From Lingula anatina (lineage: Eukaryota > Brachiopoda > Lingulata > Lingulida > Lingulidae), in the NCBI RefSeq assembly GCF_001039355.2, contig NW_019774613.1, forward strand, positions 147,837-211,836: a stretch of 64,000 nt of DNA, written 5' to 3'. Below are positions 1 to 11,519 of this stretch, piece after piece; position 1 is the first letter of the stretch; each line of letters opens with the position of its first letter. Position numbers and translations under genes: made by a program. The notes under the pieces are model-generated. The model saw only the letters and a program-made list of their open reading frames with translations, had not been told where the DNA came from and made no database searches.

Positions 1-2604
1 TGAATATTACAATTAGCACTAAGACAGCTGGGTTAAACGCTATACAATTAACGGTGTTTATGCGCAATTCCCCTGTAGCTGACATTAATCTGAGTAATAG
101 AAAGGTTGCCATGTTAATTACTGAGATATATGTATGGCAAGAATGGCATGTTGCGATGATCTCAAAGCAGTTCCAAGAATGCCTAGGCGAAACAAAAGTG
201 CTGATTTATAATCCCTTCTAGATTAGATCCTGACCGGCGTGACTTCGGCTTTGAGCGAATGGCATCGCATCCATGATTGTGTTCGCACTTGTATTTTAGC
301 TCAATCCAATTTAAGGCCAACGAGGATAACTGAAGCGAAGTAACGCGAACGCAATTTTGAATCCCCTAGATCCGTCTTTGTGACACGTCATCAAGCTTTA
401 AGTCTGTCTGCACAGTGTTCAAGGTTATTATATGTCCATTAGCTTTGATTCCACACCACCAGCTCTCCTGTCTTTTTTTAACGATCTTGCACTTTAACGA
501 TTGTATAGATTGTCTTTCTGATCCCAGCTAACCCCAGTGTTCACCAGAAAATGCTGAAGCCACGAAATCAATTGAGGCTCATCTCGAATTACATTTAATC
601 AATACACATATCGAATGTCTTAAGAAGTGTGCAATCACCCTGAGTACCAAAGCTCGTATGTAGGTCTGAAATTTTGTCTCATCACTTTTGAAAAAAATTA
701 TATAAGTCAGTTGTTTTACGTGTGCTGAAACTGCAATGCCAATTTAATAAAGGTTTACTTTTTTTTTTTTTTACTATAATCGATGTCTATATATATATAT
801 AGTCTAGCAGGCAGTCAAATGTCTTTTTCTGAGGATATTGCAATGGATTTCAGTTCGCATTATAAGGTACACAAGCATGGAAAGATAGATTGTAACCTCT
901 CTCTCTCTATCGCCCATGGCGCGATAAGATGTACGTCTTCGTCAGAGGCGTGGGTTTTCAACCATCCAGATGTTCTAACTGAAATGTTACGTAAATTGTT
1001 TGTAGAATTGCACGGAGTTTTAATTAGCCCTTGGTGTTTTTTGACGTGGATGCGCTGAAGCCTAAACTTGCACATGCACGCAGTCGTTCTTAATGGGTAG
1101 AATGGAAGGGTTTTTCTGACAACACATTTTGATGGAATACATGTACGTCGTTGGAATTATCACGAAGCAATTGATTGTAAGTGTTTTTTTAAATCTGCGT
1201 AGCAGCAATCTAAAATGTGCAGCATTCTTATTGAGATGTTTGTTTGCTTGTTTGTTTCTTTTGGTGAGTACCTGTCAAAGTTGCTCATTAATTTTTACAT
1301 CTGTGTGATGACATTTCAGAAAACATTGCTCTAAGCAACCTTTACAAAAAAGAAAATAATATAATATATTTCGTGTGCATGGGAACGTGTGTAATCATAC
1401 ATGTATCTGTGTTGTATTTACTCATGATATAAAGGTAGTTTCAGTTTTGCTCCTCATTGTGTCAAAAAGTTTCCTTAATTAAGTTACACCCAAACATGGT
1501 CTTTGTTTGCGTCACGTGGCACATCATTAAATCTTCGACCGATTTCTCTGAGACATTTTATTTACGCCAAATAGTATTTTTGAAACCGGCCCTTCGGTCC
1601 CATCTTATGTTTAAACTTGTTTTTTTCTTAGCATTCATTTTTTTGCTTCTGGTATTTTGCGTATCGTTCTCTAGTCATTCATATGAACATAACTTTTTAA
1701 CTCTCTCTATCAATACTGGTAGGTTGTTCTTTGTTAAAATGCTGATCTATACATCAAGTTTATTCATCCATTTTGACTTCCTTCCTTTATGACCGCTTTT
1801 TCATGCAACATTGTTTGGCTTGATTTTTCTTCTCATGCAGTTTCGCTCAAGGTTTCTTGAATTACATGCAGAAGTTACCAGAAAGGGAATAATATCACTC
1901 AAATACATTAGATGGATTTTGTGCAAGTTGTACCTATCAGTTCTAAAGCATCTTGTTTTCAGTTTGATCCCATAGCATGGCGTGTTCATCAAGCTTTCTT
2001 ATTTTCAAACAGTATCTACGACACTGCGGTGAACGAGCACGACATTAAACCTATTGCCATGCATACATACCCTGAGTGTCAGAGCAACGTAAAAGCTAGC
2101 TTGCTAAATATACCTTGTGGTGGAGTCGCTTTTAGCCTGGTATTGCTACTATGGGTTATATATGAAATCAAGATCGAGCTGGCAATACCGGAATCTAGAA
2201 CCTAGGGTATGCATACACGACTACTAAAGAATTCTTTATTGGTGTAAGCCAGAGCGCAAAAAGAAAATCCGGGTATAAAACATCTATTATCAGTTGTATA
2301 ACGACGCAGACATAGACAGAAGAATGCTATTAGATTATCAAATATATGGCTTATATATCACGCGTTTAAATCAGCCGTAGAAAGAATGATAGTAATCCAA
2401 GTCGCCTGGGGGACTATCAGTTACCAAGAAAAAGCATCAAAGCTGCTGCAAGACACAAAACGAATTGTGTCCACGGGATTCCGTACTAAACGTTGACTCA
2501 TTAAACGTAAATCTCAGTAATGGGTTTCATAAGGCATTATTAGTCATATATATGACGGATGAAATTTGACGGTCATTTTTTTCTGTTTTTCTCTTTCCAT
2601 TCCT
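1..2604. other. no gene recognised
   Basis: AT-rich non-coding sequence. The open frames here (up to about 110 codons) show no family motif, no convincing splice sites and no codon bias that I can see. A T12 run lies near 760 and a short (TA)n tract near 790-800. Confidence 0.6.
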
Positions 2605-2720
2605 TTGTTTGTCTGTCTGTCTGTCTGTCTGTATGCCTCTCTGTTTGTCTGTCTGTTTGTCTGTCTGTATGCCTCTTTGTCTGTCTGTCTGTCTGTCTGT
2701 CTTTCCATCTATCTATCTAT
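2605..2720. repeat. TCTG/TTTG microsatellite
   Basis: Imperfect tetranucleotide tract of TCTG and TTTG units, interrupted by GTATGCCTC blocks and ending in ATCT units. It forces open frames rich in Cys-Leu-Ser-Val repeats on the plus strand, which are not genes. Confidence 0.9.
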
Positions 2721-4244
2721 TTTTTGGAATTTGGGAGACTTGTCTGAGATATTTATTAAATCTATTGTAAAATGCTCGTTAAGTGAGACCCCGCCAGTTT
2801 CCTTTCCATGCCGCGCTCACACTAGGCCCCGATGGAGCGAATCTCATAAGCATGATGCGACGTTAGCACTCACAAGGGCAATTGTAATCTTTGTGTGACA
2901 GCACTTCAAGAAAACCTGTCCCTGTTGGCACCAACTTTGGTATAATGGATAGGTTACGTGCGTTTGTTGTTTAGGGTTATTCTCTTTGTTTTCAATCGTG
3001 CCATAAAGACCCACATTTTTAATTCTGTCTACATCTCTTAGATTTTTTAAAATATATATATGTATTTTAATAAGATTGATTTTAGTAGTGTAAATTTTAA
3101 ATGGTTTCCAATGAGAGTTTAAGATTAAAATAAGGCGCCATATAAGAATCTTATTATTATAATGATTCGAACCCTCTTGGTAAGACCTTGATTCCACTGG
3201 TTGTCTATATCGATCTGGCATGAGGTGAGGAAAACAGTGCAAATACATGTGCTGCTTTTGGTAACGCCCCTTTAACAAAACATAGGGGACAACTTATTGA
3301 ATTGGTGCGAGATACTCAACATTTTGATGCAGGGTTTAATTTAGTCAAATAAGCTGGAATGCATTGATTGCAGTCTGCTACTACAAGTGCCAGGGAGTGC
3401 CACGGATTGTGGATTGCAATCAGCTAAAAATCAGTGCTTGACTACACGCCGCGGACTTAATATAATGCAGTCAATCACCATGACATCATGTCAACTAATA
3501 AAGAATATGACTGATATGAATGCAGTATTGTCACACCAGTAGTTCAAGAAGTCAGCTTGATTAGAATCAACCTGCTTTAATTTGTTCGTTATGACGCCAT
3601 TGCCGGATAAAAAGCATTATTCTACTGTGTATGCAACTGCCACTTTCCATACAGCATTGTTAAAAATGAGTACGCTTGCAAGCAAGACTGTTACAATACT
3701 TTAGAACAGATTTGAATCGGTTTCCAGAAAATCTTTGTGAAATTGGACATATTTTTGATTGATGAATAGTTCTTTCTATACGATGTTGACTAGATACCCT
3801 GTTAACAGACGAGACAGCTAGTCTTGTCAGATAAGGAACATAAGCACGATGTAACCTTTCAGTTGAAGTTTATGAGCCAAGAACTATAGTCCAAGACGGA
3901 TTTGCTACAGGCGAGCTTGTGACTTCTATTTGGTACTCGAATAACGTAAGTGCCATTTATTGTCAATTTTTAATGCGATATTTCTGTAGGTATGATGTTT
4001 ATTCTGTAGGAATACATGTGGATTATGTTGTCTAGTGGCGTTGAATAATCGTAAGAGAAAATTAAAGCGGCGTAAGCCCTGCGGGTAGCCACATAAGAGG
4101 GAGTTCCTGTCAATTGCGTCATTCATTTAGCATATCTACTTAAACGATTTCAACTGTTCACGTTTGATATAAGAGTGTTAGATAATGGACGGATATATAT
4201 CGATCGGCTGCGGGATGGCTTTATCATTGAACGTTATGGCTAGG
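2721..4244. other. no gene recognised
   Basis: Non-coding. A TTCGAACC box on the minus strand near 3,170 was tested as a tRNA T-arm but the flanking stems do not pair. Confidence 0.55.
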
Positions 4245-4324
4245 ACTCATGTGAGTAAGAAAAAATAGAAAAAATATAAATATTACTCATGTGAGTAAGA
4301 AAAAATAGAAAAAATATAAATATT
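4245..4324. repeat. perfect 2 x 40 bp tandem duplication
   Basis: Positions 4,245-4,284 and 4,285-4,324 are identical 40 bp units, each starting ACTCATGTGAGTAAG and ending ATATAAATATT. No third unit is present, which suggests a recent slippage or repair duplication. Confidence 0.95.
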
Positions 4325-4998
4325 GAAAGAAAACACCATGTCAAGCCTTGATCACAAATCAAGAAGCCAGTGAAACAGGGATTGTGGCTTGAGTAAAATA
4401 TTGATATATGCAAGCATTGGTTTAGTGAATGCCTGTATGATGTTGGTATACTACTGGCTACACCAGATTTTTGAACTTGAAAGACCTAAAAGATATTTAT
4501 AAAGTTCAATGATTCTCACTCATTGGGATTTGAGAGTGGATCACCTGCGACTCAGTATTTGCACTCGAAAATATGATATACATATGTTATACAGTTCAAC
4601 TTGGAATACCGAACTGGTACAAAATTTCAGACGAAAGGTAAGTTCACCTTTTTGAGCGCTAGTGCAAAGATAGGTAGCGTCTTTAAGTTCGCAATTCTAA
4701 GGACTCACGTGAGATAAATTGAAAAGAAAAGAAAGTGACATAAAAAGATTTACCGCTCCACTTGATATAAATCTAGGCACCATCAAGCGCCACTTGATTA
4801 AGTTGTTAGCAATGAGGAAGCACTGTTATTTGAAGACAGACACAGAAGACGGTTGCGTAATGGATTGTAAATTAGTTCATTATTTACATCTGCGCCCTCT
4901 CAGTGGTACGATGAAGATATACGAATTTGTTGGAAAGCGTTCAATTTTTTTATTCTACCTCCATCGATTTGCATTTGCACAAGTTAACATGATAGAGA

Positions 4999-5200
4999 GC
5001 ATTCACACCAAAGTTGATCCGCGGACTAACTAGTACGCGTATCAAATATGGCGCGAACTTGGCGGTGGATTCCCTCCTCGCATGTGCACCGTCCCAGCGG
5101 GGACAGAGCAATTATATCACGGCACGTTTCTATAGTGCGTAGCGCCATATTTGTATGCAAATCTGTTAGTCCGCGGATCATTTTGTTTTGAATGTGCCCT
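4999..5200. mobile_element. foldback MITE-like element
   Basis: The two ends are inverted relatives. The left block GATCCGCGGACTAAC (5,016-5,030) is matched exactly in reverse complement at 5,165-5,179, and CAAATATGGCGC (5,043-5,054) at 5,142-5,153, with imperfect pairing between and outside these blocks. The middle is GC-rich. About 200 bp, no coding capacity. The symmetry suits a small non-autonomous DNA transposon (MITE) that folds back on itself. I could not fix exact ends or a target-site duplication, and the superfamily is unknown. Confidence 0.6.
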
Positions 5201-6000
5201 TATTAGAAAATAAGTGTAAAGGCCAAAGTCGTCAGCGTTATTTTCAAGCTTAAGTCTTGAGATTGAAAAACCAGTAAGAATTGAATTATTTTCCGGCACT
5301 TCTATTTCTCCAGGGCCTTGAGAATCTTTAGTCAGAATTGAGTTAAGCCTGCGTAACTAGAAGTTAGATCTTGATGTTCCACGTTTAAACATTAGTAGCA
5401 CATTTAAATGGTGACTGTGGATCTGTTTAACAAAAATAAGACATGATTTACTTTTTTTACACAGATGCTTGCTTTAATTTTGTTCATCACTTTAGATTTA
5501 TCCAGAATAAAGAATACATACAATCTTTGGTATGGAGCTGAAGTCTAAAATACAGTCACTTTCGTTGTTAAATAGAGCCCAGGCTAGTTATTTCACAGGA
5601 TAAATGTCCCTTCATTTGCCACATTAGATGCTGTGTCAATTATGCATTGCCTAAGCCGTACACAGAGACGGAAGAGCAAACCTCAAAGATCAGAAATCTC
5701 ACTTTATCCAATTTCTCGATTCACTTACCGTCCGATTGAAATTCGAGATAAGATGCCAATAAGGTTCGCTTTAATTAATTTAACGACAATAGGCAATTAT
5801 AAAGCGGCCCAGTAGAAATACATAAACGTTCTTTTATCACAAAGAAGGAAAGTGATTATGCAATAAAAAGGAAAGGAGAATCAATTTTCAAGTGTTTTTT
5901 CTCTATATAGCCAATATAATGACTAAAATGTCAAGCAGGACTGTAAGATTCTCCTAATATAATGATAAAATGAGCCCAGAGAAAGACCAAAATTACACCA

Positions 6001-6043
6001 AAAATAAATAAATAAATAAAAAATAAATAAATAAATAAATAAA
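6001..6043. repeat. (AAAT)n microsatellite
   Basis: AAATA tetranucleotide array with one insertion of two A. Confidence 0.9.
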
Positions 6044-6550
6044 GGCAGACAGGTAAGCAACTATTATCAATCTTACTGTCATTTTTCAGACTATTAGTCA
6101 GGACCAGGACTAAGATGATTAACAAAACTGATTGCAATAAGGCGTTTTCCTCGTGTATTGAAAAGATCGACACAACATAAGTTTCGTACAGAAATATGTG
6201 CATATTTATGGTCTACCAGCTCACTACGCTATTTCCAATCAACAGAGGCTCATTAAGTCAATCTTCTTAAATTTGACGATCTCCCAATCGTCTAATGAGC
6301 TTAAAGTACATTTAATTATATTTTAGTGACTAAGGGAATTAACTAAAAGAAAAGTATCGATTCAAACAACATCTTCTTTCAATGAATAACTGGACTTTAG
6401 GGTCCCGTGAACCTTTCATACTCCCTCTGAACATACATAAGGTGCTGCTGCATTTGTAGCGCTCGAAATGATCAAAATAATCAACTTGGTCTTCGTGTTC
6501 AATGATGGTACTTCTGTAACGAGTATTAAGTGAGGAACGAGGCCCCCTTT

Positions 6551-6620
6551 TTGTGTGTGTGCGTGTTTGTGCATGTGAGTGTGCGTGCGTGTGTGCATGC
6601 GCATGCGTTAGTGTGTGCGC
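6551..6620. repeat. GT-rich microsatellite
   Basis: Imperfect (GT)n with GC and AT interruptions. It explains the Cys/Val-rich and Thr/His-rich open frames on the two strands here. Confidence 0.9.
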
Positions 6621-9611
6621 TTGTTATAACCTGTCGTATGAGCCGGTCAGTGATTACAGCAACGGGTATTGAAATACCAAGCATGACAGACCAGCATTCA
6701 GTTATTTCAAAGGCTATAAATATGATGCTGCGTCTCTGCCGGGAAGTTATGTCGGGCGCTACTATATAGATAAAAGGGTGCTTAATTCGCTGAAAAAACA
6801 GAATGGAATGATGTAGAGCGTTTGATTGCATTTGCTCCAAACCCAAAAGACTGCCGTGCGAACGAATCCAAATGACACTCGTAGTAAACTCTGTTACAGT
6901 AGATTAGATTGCAATTAATCCCGTTATACACGGCACACGCATCGCACAAATGTAGTTAGGGGGAATAAAATCTTATAAGAGACCATCCGTACGCGTGCTG
7001 CATGTATCCCTGACGTAGCATCACTACCTGCGTCATTCAGACTGACTGAGATTCGATCTTTCTGTGGGCGGTGTGAATGCAGCCATATTTTCCCGGCATT
7101 GCATCTCGATTGTCCTCGTAAATGACAGTGTGATAGATCAGTGCCTATAGTTCAGAACCATCGTGTGTACTTCGGGATCGACTGAACGATCGAATATTTA
7201 GCCAAGGCAGACCCATTCTAAATGTTAAAAGCCACTTCGGGCTGTAAGTGATTTTTCACCGGCCGAAATCATTAAATTGACAAATTGAACCCAGGCGGTC
7301 TCTTTGGATCATTAGTTTATCAGAAATCTATTTACTGGTCAATCATATGAGGAAAGTATGCTGACTATACGCTGCTGGGACAATGCAATCACAGAAAAAG
7401 GAGAAAGGGTATTTCCTTTTTTGCGTGTTAGATTAATGATTTTTTGTCGAGGAAATTGCAAAACAGAAATGAATTTCGGAATTCTTATCAGATACTTTGC
7501 CAACATAGATAAGCACAGGGTAGTACACAAGAGGATGGACTGAGTTAGATCATTTACTGTGAGTTGTTACATGTAAGCGTTGTTGTTTCTTTAAAAATAT
7601 TCCTTAAACACTGAGATACTCAGCCATTTAAAAAGTCTTGGATAGAAGGATCGAATTTATATGACATGTATTGGAACGTTATTAGTAACAAGGCCTATAT
7701 TTACGGAATGTCTTAATGGAAAGTCCTCTTTTTTGAAAATATTTAGCTATTAGACATTTCACAATTTTCCCCAGTTGTCAGTAGATTGTTAGAACGAAAG
7801 GCATGAAACCATTTTCAAAACGTAGATTTAAATCAGCAGTTCACTGTAGGGCCCCTATTTGTAGATATTTAGACTTGATCACTCTGTCATTGTAAGATGA
7901 TATACATTACCTTATATCAAATTTCTAGATATAGCCTGACCGAGTAAATTAAGGTTATATGATTGATTGGTCAGTTTCAATTCATTGTAAGGACAATTTC
8001 CCTTTCAAGCAGAGAGACTTTCTGACTGAAAGTCAGTCAGTGACTGGTTTTCTAATGAGGAAAGGACGCCGTTGCTGAACTGGCCAAGCGAGGCGGCCAA
8101 ATCAGGTCGAAGGTTTGATTTGTGGTTATCAGAACCTGGTCAAACTAAAAAAACACACAACACAAAAGAAAGCTTTAGGACAAGAACACTTTTAATCGAC
8201 CTTAAAGCGGATGTAAGTTATTCCGGTAACTGAAATGAGAGATACTTTTTATTTTGCGTACAGACTCTGTCCTGAAAAAATAGCATATTTAGTAGGTTAT
8301 AATGAGAGAGAGAGAGAGATTTCCATTATCAGCTTATGTTTACTGTTAAAAATTGATGCTTCAGAAAGCAGGAAATATAAACACAAGAGAAAATTGATGC
8401 GCCACTTTCAGGTCTTTGAAGTCATATTATTTCAAATTGTTCCATTACTGTTTTGGTTTGCATTTCAGTCTTTAATCGTAACTTCAGCCCATAATACTCT
8501 GTCTAAATTCACAAATATTCGGTGCCTAGTACTTCTGACTGTTAAACACAGGCAGTATTAAAAACAATACTATTATACCATCCTTTTGTTCATACAACCT
8601 TATGCTTTGTCGGCAAATGGAACCCTTTCATAATTTCCTTTGATAAACTCATGGAATATTTATGTAGATGTACATGTACGTAACGCAATATGCTTTATTG
8701 CTAAAAAGACTCTTTCAGCACTTGGCAAATGTTTTCAAGACAAAGACATGAAACAATAATGTTCATACATTAGTTCGAGTTCATGCAACAAAGGTCGAAA
8801 ATGTAGAAAATAACAACTCGTTGGTGTCTAAGTGCATCTTATGGTGCAAGTGTGATATCTACATTTCAACATGTGCTTGCTTTAAACCGAACACGTTTGA
8901 ATTAGACAAAATTGAATCAACAAGAACATGTGTTGGTCAGAATTTGGTTCACTCAACAGTATCTAGAACTTGCGTCTGACGTTTTACGAAGTGGAGATAC
9001 TTTTGAAGCATGCTTAAAGTTATAATGGATTTTCAACTTTACCTGATGATATTTTGTCATTTATGAAATGTCTTTTATGAAATGTTTCAAAAAGCGTTGA
9101 TTTTTTCTATTAAAAAGTATTGTAACAAAAAACATCGAAACCCTGATCGAATCTTAATGTCAGAGGGTCTCCCAGATGTATTCCCAATGCGTCAGTTCGG
9201 ATTAAAAAAGAGCAGCCACCCAACGCAGATTAATGACGATTTTAATTTTCTAATTTCATTGCAAATCAAGACACTTGAAATGTTTGCATGCACTTTCTTT
9301 TCCTACACATGAATCACCTGACAGGCACGTGCTTCTGGCTGCTGTTTTAAGGATGTCCAATGCACGTGTTTGCAGATGGACCTTCTGCGTGTGTTTATTT
9401 CCTATGTTCATCAAAGTGTGCGATATGTTACGTTATTTTTCTAAAGCATACGGGTATGATGTTCGAATGCACTAGTTGCCGGCCTCATTTACACCTGTGG
9501 TACATATCCTTGGCGCACGAAACCTCGTACTTTGCACAAACCACGTTTACTTACGTAGAAGGTGTCCGTGAATTAGTCTCAGCATATTTATAACTCTGCG
9601 TTTATAACTCT
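6621..9611. other. no gene recognised
   Basis: Non-coding as far as I can see. It contains a short (GA)n tract at 8,303-8,319. Just before the inverted-repeat arm, around 9,588-9,615, the unit TTTATAACTCTRCG occurs twice in tandem. Confidence 0.55.
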
Positions 9612-9762
9612 ACGTTTGTAAAGCCTCTCTTCTGGTCTTCAAATCAAGTTCGGTCCCTTGGTTCTAAACTGTTTACCAGAGGCTCTGTTCTGGTCCTACA
9701 CCTGTAAATGTCCATCATGACGTGTTCTAACGTGTTCCCCAAACGTGTCCTTGGCTGACTCT
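9612..9762 (+). repeat. left arm of 151 bp inverted repeat
   Basis: The reverse complement of this arm is found at 11,369-11,519 with the same length and only two mismatches that I can see. Begins ACGTTTGTAAAGCC and ends GGCTGACTCT. Confidence 0.95.
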
Positions 9763-9975
9763 ATTATGGTCTCCAATATTTGAGGTTTAAAACTTTGAGA
9801 GGCTACCAAAAAACGTACGTAAACTGAATGTTGGAAAGAAATGCATTTCAATTATTTAAATTGTATTATATTTGCTATAATATATTCTCAGATGTTTTAA
9901 AGAACACAAAAGTTTTGCTGCGTGACTACCTACAGGATGCTTAATACTACTACAATGTTTATGGCGTTCTCTGTT

Positions 9976-9976
9976 N
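9976..9976. other. single-base N (assembly ambiguity or join)
   Basis: A lone N. Three other lone Ns in the window (34,925, 39,542, 55,598) mark joins between duplicated segments. Here I see no duplicated flanks. Confidence 0.8.
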
Positions 9977-10853
9977 TTCGGTAGTCTGGCTCGGGCAATA
10001 ACTTACTATCTCCACATCTGGTTTCTATCAAGCGCGTTCAGGGCTTCAGAGCTTTGGACAAACATATTGCTCCTCGGGCCAGGAAATCTGGAGAGGGGGG
10101 GAGTAGAGGAACATGTCTTCTCAATATGGAAATCTATATATTTTTGGTAATTTCCTTTGTAACATTTACGAACACTGTAAAATGCCCTTTCTCAAATTAA
10201 TATAATGTTCACACATTTCTGTAAATATCCTGAATTGAAATACTAATTTTAAATGTCAGATTTATGACGAGGGAGAGAGAGGTCAAGACATTCTGTAAAT
10301 GTCCCGAACTAGGGGAGAGTGTTATAAACTAAATACATTTTGGCAATAACCCGTAGCCAGTTAGACTGCTGAATGGTTTACTTATTATGATCAACATTAT
10401 TGTTTATATTTTTATTAATATCAAACAATTTTACTGTTTGCAGCTATACCTGTTTGGAACCTGTACTCTGCGCCATATAATAGCAATGGTGCAAAGTAGT
10501 GATATTGTAAAATCCTGCAATAAAATTTTCTTCAAATATTAATTTTTATTAAATGGTTGAATACAACATTAGTAATAGAACAGTAACAGAATTCAGTATA
10601 ATGATACTGAATTGTTGTAAAGACATGTAGGAGCAGGGTGACCATATATGTTCGGAATTTTGTCGGAGAGGGAAATTTCTCGAGTTTGTTCACTGCCCTG
10701 TGACGCCATATTTTGTAGCCTGAGATGCCGTATCCGTTACTTCGTGACCTGACCTGTCAAAAGCACGTCTGGGCGCTCTTTTCATCTTTCAGTTCTTCCA
10801 CATTAATCAAGATACGGAGTATCAATTACAAATGCCCGGGGAGGGGGGGGGGG

Positions 10854-11295
10854 NNNNNNNNNNNNNNNNNNNNNNNNNNNNNNNNNNNNNNNNNNNNNNN
10901 NNNNNNNNNNNNNNNNNNNNNNNNNNNNNNNNNNNNNNNNNNNNNNNNNNNNNNNNNNNNNNNNNNNNNNNNNNNNNNNNNNNNNNNNNNNNNNNNNNNN
11001 NNNNNNNNNNNNNNNNNNNNNNNNNNNNNNNNNNNNNNNNNNNNNNNNNNNNNNNNNNNNNNNNNNNNNNNNNNNNNNNNNNNNNNNNNNNNNNNNNNNN
11101 NNNNNNNNNNNNNNNNNNNNNNNNNNNNNNNNNNNNNNNNNNNNNNNNNNNNNNNNNNNNNNNNNNNNNNNNNNNNNNNNNNNNNNNNNNNNNNNNNNNN
11201 NNNNNNNNNNNNNNNNNNNNNNNNNNNNNNNNNNNNNNNNNNNNNNNNNNNNNNNNNNNNNNNNNNNNNNNNNNNNNNNNNNNNNNNNNNNNNNN
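10854..11295. other. assembly gap, 442 N
   Basis: Run of N bounded by a G homopolymer on the left (GGGGAGGGG...) and a C-rich tract on the right (CCCTCCCCC). Open frames running through it are artefacts. Confidence 0.99.
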
Positions 11296-11368
11296 CCCTC
11301 CCCCGAACTTCATACTGGCAGGTTTCCAAATGAAGACTATACCGCAGAAAAAGTTTGGGGCCCAAAAG

Positions 11369-11519
11369 AGAGTCAGCCAAGGACACGTTTGGGGAACACG
11401 TTAGAACACGTCATGATGGACATTTACAGGTGTAGGACCAGAACAGAGCCTCTGGTAAACAGTTTAGAACCAAGGGACCGAACTTGATTTGAGGACCAGA
11501 AGAGAGGCTTTACATACGT
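11369..11519 (-). repeat. right arm of 151 bp inverted repeat
   Basis: Reverse complement of 9,612-9,762 with about 149 of 151 positions matching. The arms enclose about 1.6 kb, including the N gap. The inner flanks are not complementary and no obvious target-site duplication lies outside. Confidence 0.95.

Noticed and set aside
1457-1792. Hydrophobic 111-codon plus-strand frame
   Set aside because: Hydrophobicity comes from T-rich sequence; no family, start context or splice support.
2559-2898. Cys/Leu/Ser-rich frames
   Set aside because: Translation of the TCTG microsatellite.
3130-3220. Possible tRNA on the minus strand (GGTTCGAATC box)
   Set aside because: T-stem and acceptor stem do not pair; no D-arm.
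10725-11404. Open frames of 160-200 codons on both strands
   Set aside because: They exist only because the N gap is read as open; no real coding sequence is visible at either edge.
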